64,000 nt of DNA from Edaphobacter modestus (GCF_004217555.1 NZ_SHKW01000001.1:1426001-1490000); one strand, 5' to 3'. Shown: positions 8,872-17,686, counted from the first letter of the stretch. Numbers and translations: made by a program. The notes: generated by a model not told the origin, from the letters alone.

Positions 8872-9582
8872 ATGCGATCGACCAACCCCGGCAGAGTTGC
8901 TGGATTCCTGTACCTTCTCCTCGTCATTACCGGCCCACTCCGCCTCATCTACATTCCCAGTACGCTGTTCGTTCCAGGGAACCCTAGTGCAACGGCGAAC
9001 AACATCTCCACTCACCAGATGCTCTTCCGTGCCGGCATGGCCGCCGACGTCTTTTGCGGAGTCATCCTGATCTTCATCCTGCTGGCTCTTTACCAGTTAC
9101 TCAAGGAAGTAGACCAGAAGCAGGCTGTGCTGATGGTGATCCTCGGCGGGATATTGCCATCGGCGATCTACTTCTTCAATGTGCTGAACGACGCTGCTGC
9201 CCTGATGCTCGTGAAGGGTGCGGATTTCCTGTCCGTATTCGAAAAGCCTCAGAGGGAGGCACTAGCCATGCTGTTCCTGCGCCTTCATGGTCAGGAGATC
9301 GTTGCGGCTGAAACTCTCTGGGGGCTATGGCTCTTTCCTTTGGGGACCCTCGTGTACAGGTCGGGATTCCTTCCCCGCTTCCTGGGCGTCTGGCTCATCC
9401 TGAACGGCTTCGCCTACCTGGCCCTTAGCCTCACGGGTTTGCTGCTACCGCAATATGAGGACAGGGCCTCCCAAATCTCCTTCCCACTTCTACTTGGAGA
9501 GGTGGCGTTTGTACTATGGCTCTTGATCAAAGGGGCCAGGCCGAAGCCAGTTGCCTCTCCTGCTTTCCAAGCGGAAAATTAG
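8872..9582 (+). CDS. DUF4386-type membrane protein
   Basis: 236 residues. The start RVAGFLYLLLVITGPLRLIY, the central DVFCGVILIFILLALYQLLK and the late GTLVYRSGFLPRFLGVWLIL plus GFAYLALSLTGLLLP match the DUF4386 family of integral membrane proteins, which have six or so helices and no known biochemical role. An AGGGAGAG at 8861-8868 precedes the ATG at 8872; an upstream in-frame start at 8689 would add 61 polar residues unlike the family. It stands alone between the nuo terminator and a minus-strand gene. Confidence 0.75.
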   Translation: MRSTNPGRVAGFLYLLLVITGPLRLIYIPSTLFVPGNPSATANNISTHQMLFRAGMAADVFCGVILIFILLALYQLLKEVDQKQAVLMVILGGILPSAIYFFNVLNDAAALMLVKGADFLSVFEKPQREALAMLFLRLHGQEIVAAETLWGLWLFPLGTLVYRSGFLPRFLGVWLILNGFAYLALSLTGLLLPQYEDRASQISFPLLLGEVAFVLWLLIKGARPKPVASPAFQAEN

Positions 9583-9608
9583 GCTAAAAACCGAAAGCTT
9601 CTTCTCCT

Positions 9609-9995
9609 CTAGTCCGTGACACTGAATTCCAGATAGGGACGCGAGATGCTCGCGATGATGTCGTTATCGTCTTCCTCGGTCGTTGCGTGACCGTGTGCAT
9701 CTTGTTCTGTCTGGTTCGGAATGCGAAATTTGATATCGACCTTGAAGTAAGCGCAGTCCTGACTAACGAAGGTTCGCCAATAGCGCGTCGATATCCCTCC
9801 TTCGGTCGTAAAGACCGTTAGAAGTGTCTTTCTCGTCATGCCTGGCTTGATCGTCATCATACGTTTCAAACTTTCCGTGACCCACGTGATGTGAGCATCA
9901 GATGGTCGCCCTTCCGGGATCGAACTCACCTGTCCAAAACTTTTTCTACCGACCGCACCCGAAGCAAACAACAAGAGCGCTTTTCTACGGTGCAT
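9609..9995 (-). CDS. Exported protein of unknown function
   Basis: 128 residues. MHRRKALLLFASGAVGRKSFGQ looks like a signal sequence. The mature part contains WVTESLKRMMTIKPGMTRKT followed by LLTVFTTEGGIS and DCAYFKVDIKFRI, a pattern of small exported proteins I have the impression are common in Terriglobia, with no assigned function. It is convergent with the DUF4386 gene (26 bp between the stops). The atpE terminator lies upstream of its start, so it probably has its own promoter. Confidence 0.6.
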   Translation of the reverse strand: MHRRKALLLFASGAVGRKSFGQVSSIPEGRPSDAHITWVTESLKRMMTIKPGMTRKTLLTVFTTEGGISTRYWRTFVSQDCAYFKVDIKFRIPNQTEQDAHGHATTEEDDNDIIASISRPYLEFSVTD

Positions 9996-10048
9996 TGGAA
10001 TCTCCTTCCCTTCTGAGACGACCTCGTCTATGCGACGGTTGGGCCAAT

Positions 10049-10076
10049 AAAAGCCCCCGCCGAAGCGAGGGCTTTT
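10049..10076 (-). terminator. Terminator after atpE
   Basis: AAAAGCCCCCGC (10049-10060) and GCGAGGGCTTTT (10065-10076) pair except at one position, with a CGAA loop. On the minus strand the stem ends in a T-run; the A/T flanks are symmetrical so it could act in both directions. It lies 22 bp beyond the atpE stop. Confidence 0.85.
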
Positions 10077-10098
10077 CCGTGCTGTGTAGCTAAACCTC

Positions 10099-10410
10099 TT
10101 ACGCCTGCACCTTGAGGAAGATGATGACGAAGGTGAACAGCGCGAGCGACTCGATGAAGGCGAGACCGAGAATCAGGAAGATGAAGATTCCAGGGCGAGC
10201 ACCGGGGTTGCGTGCAAGAGCCTCGGTGGCAGAGGCGGTCGCCTTGCCCTGACCCAGACCGCAGAGACCGGCTGCAAGGGCCATGCCCAGGCCAGCGGCC
10301 AGCGGAACCCACTGCGAAGCGGGTGAGTAGTTCCCAGCGCCCTGCGCAAAAGCCGGCGTTGCAAGCAGCATCGCGGCCAACGACATAAACAGATACTGAA
10401 GCTTCTTCAT
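10099..10410 (-). CDS. atpE: ATP synthase Fo subunit c, with cleavable-looking N-terminus
   Basis: 103 residues from the ATG at 10410, chosen because GGAG lies 6 nt upstream on the minus strand; an earlier in-frame start at 10461 would add 17 residues. The first 24 residues (MKKLQYLFMSLAAMLLATPA, then FAQG) resemble a signal peptide with an A-F-A cleavage site. Two helices of a c subunit follow: LAAGLCGLGQGKATASATEA in the first, the loop ARNPGA, and LGLAFIESLALFTFVIIF with the ion-carrying glutamate in the second. A glutamine in helix 1 and the E-S pair in helix 2 recall ligands of Na+-type rings, but the other ligands differ. Confidence 0.92.
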   Translation of the reverse strand: MKKLQYLFMSLAAMLLATPAFAQGAGNYSPASQWVPLAAGLGMALAAGLCGLGQGKATASATEALARNPGARPGIFIFLILGLAFIESLALFTFVIIFLKVQA

Positions 10411-10533
10411 TGCGACTCCATCTCCCGTCAGATACGCCGCCAGTGGGTGGTTGATGCTCACCGTGCTGGCACCCTCACGCTCGCAGCGTTGTTGCTGCCG
10501 CGGAGAGGGAGCCCCTCCACGGCAAACCTAAAC

Positions 10534-11265
10534 TTAGTGATCGTGCGCCACTGCCAGCGACAGGTAGACCGCTGCCAGCAGAAAGAAGACATAGGCCTGC
10601 ACCACGGCAACTCCCAGGTGCAGTCCGAGGAAGATGAGCGGGAGTCCGATCGGCACCAATGAGAAGAAGGCCAGAGTAACCAGATCCCCGGCAAGCATGT
10701 TGGCGTAAAGTCGAACCGTCAGCGAGAGTACGCGGGCGAAGTGCGAGATGATCTCGATGGGAAGCAGCAGCGGATAGAGCCACCACACCGGCCCCAGGAA
10801 CTGCTTGATGTAGGCAGCGCCGTTCGCCCTGACACCGTGGTAGTGGTAGTAGAGGAACGTAACCAGCGCGAAACCAAGCGGCACCACCGGACTTGCGGTG
10901 GGCGAAGCCAACCCCGGAACCAAGCCCAGCAGGTTGCTGACCAGAATAAACAGCAGCAGCGCCGTCAGGTAGCTGACGAAACGCTCCGAACCATGTCCGA
11001 TGACCGATTCTCCCTCCTCGGTGACGAACTCATTGGTCATCTCGGCGAGATGCTGCACGCCTCCCGGCTTTTCGATGCTCAGAGTCAGCCGGACCACGAT
11101 AAAGTAAGCGATCAGGATCGCAAAGACCAGAAGCTCCATGGCGAACGCATCGGTGATGGGAGCCTGCGGATACTTCGGATGCACATGAAACGCCTCGAGC
11201 AGCGCCGTGACGGGCGCGGCAAGATGGGCATTCAGAAACCGTGTAAGCAAAAGCTGAGTCGGCAT
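10534..11265 (-). CDS. atpB: ATP synthase Fo subunit a
   Basis: 243 residues, the usual length of subunit a, the stator half-channel protein. The essential arginine lies in ARVLSLTVRLYANMLAGD, and the last helices GLHLGVAVVQAYVFFLLAAV and YLSLAVAHDH match the family. It follows the AtpI-like gene by 34 bp and precedes atpE by 123 bp on the minus strand. Subunits b, delta, alpha, gamma, beta and epsilon are not downstream, so the F1 and stalk genes must be elsewhere. Confidence 0.95.
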   Translation of the reverse strand: MPTQLLLTRFLNAHLAAPVTALLEAFHVHPKYPQAPITDAFAMELLVFAILIAYFIVVRLTLSIEKPGGVQHLAEMTNEFVTEEGESVIGHGSERFVSYLTALLLFILVSNLLGLVPGLASPTASPVVPLGFALVTFLYYHYHGVRANGAAYIKQFLGPVWWLYPLLLPIEIISHFARVLSLTVRLYANMLAGDLVTLAFFSLVPIGLPLIFLGLHLGVAVVQAYVFFLLAAVYLSLAVAHDH

Positions 11266-11299
11266 ATAGAAAATAACTTTGAACGTTCTTCGGAATCTG

Positions 11300-11710
11300 T
11301 CAGACAGTCCATGCCTTCACCAGCCTGATACCTTCCACCGTGAGTGCGAAGACTCCCAGAGCAAGACCAGCCGCGAGCGCATAGACTGAACCGTTCAGAG
11401 CCTTAAGGCTAACATACAGAAGGGCGATCGTGGCAGCCAGCCGCACAAAGAATCCCAGCAGAACCATGGTCAGGGGCCGCGCCGTTCCGCCGTTGTCCAT
11501 CCTCGCCATGACCGCCGTCATGAGCCGCAGCCACTCCCACAGGCCGGAGGCGGAGATGATGGCTCCAACGGCCAGAAGGGCGGCACTCTGCCAGCCCAGC
11601 TTCCACCACAGCAGGAGCGCCCCTGCCACCGTAACGACTGCCAGGAGCCGCAGTGCCCGAAGAATGGTGGAGCGAAAGTCCTCGTCCGAAAATGACTCCA
11701 GTGCTCTCAC
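11300..11710 (-). CDS. AtpI-like membrane protein of the ATP synthase locus
   Basis: 136 residues from a GTG at 11710 whose last bases overlap the stop of the upstream gene (GTGA), a sign of translational coupling. It has four hydrophobic segments (for example LLAVVTVAGALLLWWKLGWQ and LTMVLLGFFVRLAATIALLY), the pattern of the ATP synthase I family, which help assemble c rings or import Mg2+. The frame extends further upstream, but that part only shadows the previous gene. The family assignment rests on size, topology and position directly before atpB. Confidence 0.75.
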   Translation of the reverse strand: MRALESFSDEDFRSTILRALRLLAVVTVAGALLLWWKLGWQSAALLAVGAIISASGLWEWLRLMTAVMARMDNGGTARPLTMVLLGFFVRLAATIALLYVSLKALNGSVYALAAGLALGVFALTVEGIRLVKAWTV

Positions 11711-11940
11711 TTGCCCCGCCTCAAGTATCGGGATGCGGTGAGGAAGATCTGCAGGAAGCCTCCGATGGCCCCCATCACGATTCCCACAATTCCAATCCAG
11801 TTCTGGTGAAAGTGCCGGTCCAGCCATGCCCCGAGGAGCCAGCCGATCACGCATCCCGCGGGCAGAGCGATCGCAAGCTGAATCATCGATTCGGCCTTGA
11901 CCAGCTCTCCGTGTGCGTTTTTCTTCTCTTCGTCTGCCAT
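11707..11940 (-). CDS. atpZ: AtpZ/AtpI family small membrane protein
   Basis: 77 residues with two helices. The text LAIALPAGCVIGWLLGAWLD followed by RHFHQNWIGIVGIVMGAIGG is the typical AtpZ/AtpI hairpin (PF09527 type). It is the first gene of a minus-strand set atpZ, AtpI-like, atpB, atpE and is divergent from lysS, with 84 bp between the starts holding both promoters. AtpZ and AtpI proteins assist c-ring assembly or form a Mg2+/Ca2+ channel at the head of atp operons. Confidence 0.8.
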   Translation of the reverse strand: MADEEKKNAHGELVKAESMIQLAIALPAGCVIGWLLGAWLDRHFHQNWIGIVGIVMGAIGGFLQIFLTASRYLRRGK

Positions 11941-12024
11941 AGCCCACCTATTACATCACGCCATCAGGCTGCTACACCATCGCCGCTATACTGAACAACG
12001 ACCATCCTTCAAAAAGGAAGTAAC

Positions 12025-13854
12025 GTGCACTTCGACTCCGACTTCGAACAGAAGCTCTATCAGCAGCGCCAGGAAAAGCTCCAGCAGATCGCCGCCCTCG
12101 GCCATCCCGTGTATCCCAACTCGTTCGAGTCCCACGCCGCTGGCTGGACCGAGTTCGAAGGGGCACTTATCCCCTGGCTGAAGCGCAAGTACGACTCCCC
12201 CGACGCGCCCGTCTCCGGTGAGCAACTGGACGCCGAGCGCAAACAGGTGGCCATCGCTGGCCGCATCATGGCGATACGGATTCAGGGCAAGGCCGGTTTC
12301 GCTCAGCTCCAGCAGGCGGGGGAACGTCTGCAGATCTACGTGCGCAAGGACGACGTGGGTGAGAATGCCTTCGCACTGTACAAGCTGCTCGACCTCGGCG
12401 ACCACATTGGCGTTCGCGGCTACCTGATGCGGACGCGCACCGGCGAGCTTACCGTGCATGCCGTCACCACGGAGGAGCAGCACGGCATCACCTTCCTGGC
12501 CAAGGCGATGCTGGCGTTGCCGGATAAGTATCACGGCCTCGAAGACACGGAGCTGCGCTACCGGCAGCGCTATGTGGATCTGTTCATGAATACAGGCCAC
12601 AGCGTCAAGGCTGCGGCGGACGCGTCTGAGCCTGGGACCGAACCGACTGCTGACGATGCTCCGCGCAACGTGCGCGAGGTGTTCGTCAAGCGGGCCGCTG
12701 TGCTTCGCGCCCTGCGCAAGTTCTTCGATGCCCGCGGCTATCTCGAAGTTGAGACGCCGATGATGCAGCAGATCGCCGGAGGAGCCGCCGCGCGTCCGTT
12801 CATCACGCATCACAACGAGCTCGACCTCGACCTCTTCCTGCGAATCGCACCGGAGCTTTATCTGAAGCGGCTTGTTGTCGGAGGCCTTGATCGTGTCTAC
12901 GAGATCAACCGCAACTTTCGCAATGAAGGCGTCAGCACTCGGCATAACCCCGAGTTCACTATGCTCGAGTTCTATCAGGCGTATGCAAATTATCACGACC
13001 TGATGCGGCTGACGGAGGAGCTAATCACGTTTGTTGCGATAGAGGTCAATGGGACCACTATTACGCACTTCAATGGCAATGAGATTGATCTGAGTAAGTG
13101 GACGAAGCTCTCCATGCGGGAGGCAATCATCAAGTTCTGGCCGGAAGAGGCTGCCGCCGCACGACCCACGATGGAAGACTTCTCAAGCACCTCCTCCTAT
13201 GTTCAGAAGCTAGAGCAAGGTGGGGCTCTCCTGCTCGAGTACTTCGAACGGACGGCAGGTAAGAACTGGAAACATGGCGATCCGTGGCCCGACAGCACAG
13301 TGGGGGAGCGGCTTAGCTGGACCGAAGATGCTCGCGCGTACTTCGTGTGTTACGCACTTCCAAGTTCCACCCAGAGTTTAGGTAGTTCGATTGCCACGCT
13401 TTTCGAGTTTCTTGCCGAAGAGCACCTCATCCAGCCCACGATCATCTACGACTTCCCTCTCGCGGTCTCGCCGCTTTCGAAGATCAAGCCGGATGAGCCC
13501 GATTGGGTTGAGCGCTTTGAGTTTTATATTGGCGGCTTCGAGGTCGGTAACGCCTTCTCCGAGCTGAACGATCCTGTCGATCAGGACAACCGCTTCCAGC
13601 AGCAGATCGAGCAGAAGGAGAAGGGTGACGAAGAGGCTATGGCAGCCGTGGACGAGGATTACGTTCGCGCTCTCGGCTATGGGCTTCCGCCTACTGCCGG
13701 CGAGGGCATCGGCATCGACCGCCTGACCATGCTGCTGACGAACTCGCGCTCGATCCGCGACGTGATCCTCTTCCCTCTGATGCGGCCGCAGCAGAGGACC
13801 GCAGAGCAGATCGCGCAGAAGGAAGCGGAGCCGCACGGAGAGTCCGCGGAGTAG
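12025..13854 (+). CDS. lysS: Lysyl-tRNA synthetase, class II
   Basis: 609 residues, about 100 longer than the common bacterial enzyme. It charges tRNA-Lys in the cytoplasm. The N-terminal OB fold has [20 protein letters not shown]. Motif 2 is [20 protein letters not shown] near residue 300 and motif 3 is [20 protein letters not shown] near residue 558. Extra sequence sits at about residues 195-212 (acidic, rich in Glu, Pro and Thr) and about 40 residues between the KFWPE and LIQPT segments near residues 375-465. The GTG start has AAAAAGGAAG 5-8 nt upstream. Both inserts lie outside the recognised motifs, so activity is expected. Confidence 0.95.
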   Translation: MHFDSDFEQKLYQQRQEKLQQIAALGHPVYPNSFESHAAGWTEFEGALIPWLKRKYDSPDAPVSGEQLDAERKQVAIAGRIMAIRIQGKAGFAQLQQAGERLQIYVRKDDVGENAFALYKLLDLGDHIGVRGYLMRTRTGELTVHAVTTEEQHGITFLAKAMLALPDKYHGLEDTELRYRQRYVDLFMNTGHSVKAAADASEPGTEPTADDAPRNVREVFVKRAAVLRALRKFFDARGYLEVETPMMQQIAGGAAARPFITHHNELDLDLFLRIAPELYLKRLVVGGLDRVYEINRNFRNEGVSTRHNPEFTMLEFYQAYANYHDLMRLTEELITFVAIEVNGTTITHFNGNEIDLSKWTKLSMREAIIKFWPEEAAAARPTMEDFSSTSSYVQKLEQGGALLLEYFERTAGKNWKHGDPWPDSTVGERLSWTEDARAYFVCYALPSSTQSLGSSIATLFEFLAEEHLIQPTIIYDFPLAVSPLSKIKPDEPDWVERFEFYIGGFEVGNAFSELNDPVDQDNRFQQQIEQKEKGDEEAMAAVDEDYVRALGYGLPPTAGEGIGIDRLTMLLTNSRSIRDVILFPLMRPQQRTAEQIAQKEAEPHGESAE

Positions 13855-13923
13855 ACCTCGGCGGAAGTTGGCTTTGTTGAGGGAATTTGCGGGAGGCGGA
13901 TAGCGGGCGCGTACTTCGGCGTT

Positions 13924-14301
13924 TCACTTCCCTTTCTTCAGCCGCTTTACGACCCCCGCGAGGGAGTGCTCGTTCATCGCCTCGATGGCGTCGGCGCGCA
14001 CTTTTTTCATCAGCCCTGAGACGGCCTTATCTTCGACGGTGAGCCAGTCTCCGGAGGTTGCGGCGAAGACATCGCCCAGGCCGATCTGCTTCGGAGACAG
14101 CTTCAGCTTTGCTCCTCCATTTGGCCCCTTCCTCTGCTCGATGAGGCCGGCCTTGTGCAACAGCAGGAAGACCCTTCGCACCATGACAGCACTCTCCTTG
14201 AGGGTGTCTGCGATGTTGGAGGAGGTCTGCATACCGCCGGGCTGCTCCGCGAGGACGGCCAACACCCGAAGGCCCAACTGAAAACGTTCACTCTGCGCCA
14301 T
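13924..14301 (-). CDS. Rrf2-family transcriptional regulator without Fe-S cysteines
   Basis: 125 residues. SERFQLGLRVLAVLAEQPGG, SSNIADTLKESAVMVRRVF and LLLHKAGLIEQRKGPNGGAKL form the winged helix-turn-helix of the Rrf2 family (IscR, NsrR, RsrR). No cysteine is present, so it cannot bind an Fe-S cluster in the IscR/NsrR way; it resembles the YwnA type that responds to other signals. The ATG at 14301 was chosen over an upstream TTG. The gene is convergent with lysS and divergent from the YmdB gene, whose start is 70 bp away, so it could control that promoter. Confidence 0.82.
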   Translation of the reverse strand: MAQSERFQLGLRVLAVLAEQPGGMQTSSNIADTLKESAVMVRRVFLLLHKAGLIEQRKGPNGGAKLKLSPKQIGLGDVFAATSGDWLTVEDKAVSGLMKKVRADAIEAMNEHSLAGVVKRLKKGK

Positions 14302-14370
14302 GCCAAGCAAGCTAACACAACCGTGCTATGTGGTTGTCAGTCGATTCGTTGGGCCATGTAAAATCTTCAG

Positions 14371-15165
14371 GTGAACATCCTCTTTGTCGGCGACATCTTC
14401 GGGTCGGCCGGCCGCCACATCGTACGCGAGCATCTTCCTCACGTTGTCGAAACCAACTCGGTCGACCTGCTGGTCATCAACGGCGAAAACGCCGCCGGGG
14501 GCTTCGGGATTACCCCTTCGCTGGCGGAGGAGATCTTCGACATGGGCGCCCACGTGATCACGACCGGCAACCACATCTGGGACAAGCGCGAAATCTTCGA
14601 GTACATGACGGTTCCGGCAGAGTCGCACGAGCGCGGGCGCCGCGTGCTTCGGCCTGCCAACTACGCGGTCGGAACTCCCGGCTTCGGGGTCTACCAGGGC
14701 GAGCTTCCCTCGGGCCAGAGCTATGCGGTACTGAACCTGCAGGGCCGGGTGTTCATGTCGTCGTGCGACGATCCTTTTCGCAAGGCCGATGAGCTGATCA
14801 ACAAGCTCACCGCGAAGGTCATTCTGCTCGACATCCACGCCGAAACGACGAGCGAAAAGGTCGCGCTGGGATGGTACCTCGATGGGCGGGTTACCGCCGT
14901 GGTTGGGACCCACACCCATATTCCCACGGCGGATGCGCGCGTGCTGCCGGGGGGTACGGCGTTCATCAGCGATGTCGGAATGTCGGGCCCCTATGACTCG
15001 GTGATCGGGGTCGAGACGGAGCTGGTGCTCAACCGCTTTCTGACCGGCATGCCGGGCAAGTTCGAAGCGGCCAAGGGGAACCCGAAGATGTGCGCGGTCC
15101 TGATAGGGTGTGATGGAGGAACCGGGAGAGCCCACTCGATTCAGCACCTGATGCTGGGTGAGTAG
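14371..15165 (+). CDS. ymdB: YmdB-family metallophosphoesterase
   Basis: 264 residues, the family length. NILFVGDIFGSAGR, INGENAAGGFGITP, VITTGNHIWDKRE and GTHTHIPTADARVLPGGTAF supply the metal ligands of the calcineurin-like fold (D, E/N, N, H, H). Characterised members such as B. subtilis YmdB hydrolyse 2',3'-cyclic nucleotides and affect biofilm gene expression and mRNA turnover. The start is GTG at 14371 with only a weak upstream ribosome site. Its stop is 17 bp before the stop of the convergent GNAT gene. Confidence 0.9.
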   Translation: MNILFVGDIFGSAGRHIVREHLPHVVETNSVDLLVINGENAAGGFGITPSLAEEIFDMGAHVITTGNHIWDKREIFEYMTVPAESHERGRRVLRPANYAVGTPGFGVYQGELPSGQSYAVLNLQGRVFMSSCDDPFRKADELINKLTAKVILLDIHAETTSEKVALGWYLDGRVTAVVGTHTHIPTADARVLPGGTAFISDVGMSGPYDSVIGVETELVLNRFLTGMPGKFEAAKGNPKMCAVLIGCDGGTGRAHSIQHLMLGE

Positions 15166-15182
15166 ACGAGCAGCACGGGGGG

Positions 15183-15695
15183 TTAGAGCTCCTTCTCGAG
15201 CATCACGAATTCGAGATCGTCTCTCAGGGGCCTGCCGACACGGTCGTCGCCGTAAGGAAAGGGTTCGCGCTCTCCCGTTTGCGCATAGCCACGACGCTCA
15301 TACCATGCCACGAGATTCTGGCGGACGTTCACGACGGAGATACGGATTCGTTTCGCTCCGCGCTGCCGGATCGCGTCTTCGGAGGCGTCCAGCATTCTTC
15401 TCCCCAGCTGCTGGCCCTGCAGATCGGGCCGAACGGCTAAAAGCCCCATGTACCAGACGCCGTCCTTTTTTGGCTCGAGCCACACCGAGCCCAAGAGGAT
15501 CTCGTCCTGGTTGCGAGAGATCATAAGCAGCGCCTGGGGACGGTTCGCAAGATCCTCGTGGAGGGTCTTGAGGCTGATTCTCTCACCCTCGATGTATTTG
15601 CTTTCGAGTGTCCAGCCAACCTCTCCACGAAAGGCGAGGTTGGTCAGCTCCACAATCTCCGGGAGGTCCGAAGCAGCCGCAGGTTGAAGGTTCAT
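15183..15695 (-). CDS. GNAT-family N-acetyltransferase
   Basis: 170 residues from the ATG at 15695. The acetyl-CoA motif A is visible as LAVRPDLQGQQLGRRMLDAS near residue 85, preceded by GVWYMGL and followed by VVNVRQNLVAWYERRGY, the usual motif B layout. The substrate cannot be read from the sequence. The frame runs 22 residues further upstream, but the chosen start begins directly with the typical N-terminal strand (NLQPAAASDLPEIVELTN). Confidence 0.85.
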   Translation of the reverse strand: MNLQPAAASDLPEIVELTNLAFRGEVGWTLESKYIEGERISLKTLHEDLANRPQALLMISRNQDEILLGSVWLEPKKDGVWYMGLLAVRPDLQGQQLGRRMLDASEDAIRQRGAKRIRISVVNVRQNLVAWYERRGYAQTGEREPFPYGDDRVGRPLRDDLEFVMLEKEL

Positions 15696-15780
15696 AAAAA
15701 TCGTTCTATCCCAGTATTGGATTTTTCTGCAATTTAGATGGGCTCCCGGTGCGATTTGCACCAGAAAAATTGCGCCAGGA

Positions 15781-15813
15781 AAAGAGAGAGGCAGCCTTGA
15801 CGGCTGCCTCTTT
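15781..15813 (-). terminator. Terminator after the exported repeat protein gene
   Basis: AGAGGCAGCC (15787-15796) and GGCTGCCTCT (15802-15811) form a perfect 10-bp stem with a TTGAC loop. On the minus strand a CTCTCTTTT run follows; a shorter TTT flanks the other side. It is 31 bp past the stop of the gene ending at 15842. Confidence 0.85.
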
Positions 15814-15841
15814 GTGCTTCGCTTTCGCGAAGGATCAGTTA

Positions 15842-17170
15842 CTACCGGGGGGTGGTGGAGCGATGATGCGACGGGGTCGGCTTGGTCGTCTTCTTCGGCT
15901 CGACGACAGCTCCGTTGCTCATGGTGATCATGACCGGGTTAGGCGTAAAGGAGTCATAGGTTCCGGTTACCGTCACCTTGTCTCCCACCGCTGGAGGCGT
16001 CTTCAGAGGAGCAGCCAGGTTGAAGGTAAAGTCGGCGGACTTCGACTGCACAGCATCGTCGGAGACGGATACCTTGAGCGCAGTATCGGCAACCGAGACC
16101 ACGGTGGTATCGGGGAACTGAACCGACTTGCCCTTGACCGTATCCCAGACCTTGGCGGCATCTTCCGGAGTACCGTTCTGGAGGATGAACTCCTTGTCGC
16201 TGACAGCCAGGGTTGCGAGGTCAGGCGTGCTGGCGATGACCTGCTTGACGATGTCGGCGGGGGAAGGAGCCGGCTTGACGGTGGTGGCCAGATCGGCCGG
16301 AGGGTCGAGGCTCTGTTGTGAGGCGGCGACAAGCGTGTCGAAGCCGTCGTCTGCGCCGTGGTACTTCTTGTAGCAGTACTTCGCCAGCGGCATCATCTGG
16401 GACTTGTACGGCTCCGGCGCGAAGGTGGCAGCACGCGACGCATACCAGGCGCAGTTGAGTGGATCAGGCGGCGTGGCTTGATAGTAGGCCTGTGCCAGCA
16501 GGTAGGTGTCGGTCAGCAGCGGACCGGGAGTCTTGGTCTGCTCGACGGGAACGCTCGCGAGGCTCTGCTTGAGGTGGGTAATGGACGTGGCGGCATCCTT
16601 CTTGTTCAAGGCTGCAGTCGCGATTGCCCGATGAAATACAGGGCTCGCCGCAGCTTTCACCTTGGCGAAGTCCTCATCGCTCATGTCCTTCGGCTTGGTG
16701 GCGTCCAGGCCCTTCTGACCATATTCCGCCGCTTTGTCGAGGTCGGGCTGCTTGCCGGCCGGATCGGCGATCTTATCCGCATTCTGAAGGTGGAAATAGG
16801 CTTCGAACGTGAGGGCCCGGATATTGCTGGGGTCTACCTGCAGGAGGCGGTCGGCGGCATCCAGTGTCTTGACCGGATCAAAGGAGCTGTAGGCCAGCAT
16901 GAGACGCTGCAGGACATCGGTTTTAACCTGAGACTGAGGGTAGGTGGTCAGGAACGACTCGAGCGCGGGAGCCTGCGCCTGAGGCGTGCTCTGCCCAATT
17001 GCGGCCGTATACGCGTTGTACTCGGCTGGCGCCAGTTGAATGCCGCTACCACCCGCCTGCTGCGCGTTTGACCCGGCATTTGCCGGAGCCGGGGTTTGTG
17101 CAACCGCGATACGCGCACCAGATGCAACGCTAGCGACCGCCAGGAGAGATGCAACGACTGCCTTCTTCAT
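15842..17170 (-). CDS. Exported TPR-like protein of unknown function
   Basis: 442 residues. A signal peptide is clear (MKKAVVASLLAVASVASGAR, then IAVAQ). The body has helical repeat text such as LESFLTTYPQSQVKTDVLQR, TLDAADRLLQVDPSNIRALT and AATSITHLKQSLASVPVEQ, consistent with tetratricopeptide repeats at residues 70-260. After residue 320 comes a beta-rich C-terminal domain (DTTVVSVADTALKVSVSDDA, then VTVTGTYDSF) and a basic Pro/Thr/His tail. The ATG at 17170 has AGGAG 7 nt upstream; another ATG two codons earlier is too close to that site. A role as periplasmic scaffold is plausible but not shown. Confidence 0.7.
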   Translation of the reverse strand: MKKAVVASLLAVASVASGARIAVAQTPAPANAGSNAQQAGGSGIQLAPAEYNAYTAAIGQSTPQAQAPALESFLTTYPQSQVKTDVLQRLMLAYSSFDPVKTLDAADRLLQVDPSNIRALTFEAYFHLQNADKIADPAGKQPDLDKAAEYGQKGLDATKPKDMSDEDFAKVKAAASPVFHRAIATAALNKKDAATSITHLKQSLASVPVEQTKTPGPLLTDTYLLAQAYYQATPPDPLNCAWYASRAATFAPEPYKSQMMPLAKYCYKKYHGADDGFDTLVAASQQSLDPPADLATTVKPAPSPADIVKQVIASTPDLATLAVSDKEFILQNGTPEDAAKVWDTVKGKSVQFPDTTVVSVADTALKVSVSDDAVQSKSADFTFNLAAPLKTPPAVGDKVTVTGTYDSFTPNPVMITMSNGAVVEPKKTTKPTPSHHRSTTPR

Positions 17171-17591
17171 TCCCATACTCCTCAGTTAAATCTCTCTTCT
17201 CAATAAAATCTTTCCAACAGGTGTTTGCCAGATGGTCAGACCGATATATCACACTTCGAATGCACCACGGTAATTGCAATGCGAATTCAGCAGTAGACCC
17301 ACCTGTCCTCAACCAATGGTCAAGAGGTTTCACTGCGTCCTATCCTCACGGCATGATGATGCGGATTATAGAAACCCTGTTGCTCCGTGGCAAGCATGGG
17401 TTGTGCTGCCAGCGTAACAGCATTTGGGACGAGGAGCAGAATTGTGTTGGCACGGGAATGCGGATCAGCCCACGGAGGAGAGTGTCCGGCCTTCGGCCCT
17501 GGCCAAAGCCCATAAGTTCTGCTGCTTCTGTTCCGGGAACCCATTGGTGGTATTGTGTACGCCTTATCCACAATCTGTAGTGTTGTACCCG

Positions 17592-17645
17592 TTGATTCCG
17601 CTTTCCAGTGGGACTACAGTTAGCACAGTCTTAACTACTGTGCTG
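17592..17645 (+). promoter_or_regulatory. Putative smc promoter with palindrome
   Basis: TTGATT (17592-17597), 17 nt, then TACAGT (17615-17620) makes a fair sigma-70 match. Directly downstream AGCACAGT (17622-17629) and ACTGTGCT (17637-17644) form a perfect 8-bp palindrome with a 7-nt centre, placed near the expected transcription start. It could be an operator or a leader hairpin. The remaining 17177-17591 shows no credible gene. Confidence 0.4.
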
Positions 17646-17686
17646 TTTCCTTGAGATTGAAACGAAGCACGGCAGAGAGGTGACTT

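Noticed and set aside
11986..12996. 336-codon minus-strand frame across lysS
   Set aside because: Antisense to a clear lysyl-tRNA synthetase, with no ribosome site or family match.
17149..17686. Short frames between the exported repeat protein and smc
   Set aside because: Unlike any protein family and with poor codon bias; treated as promoter region.
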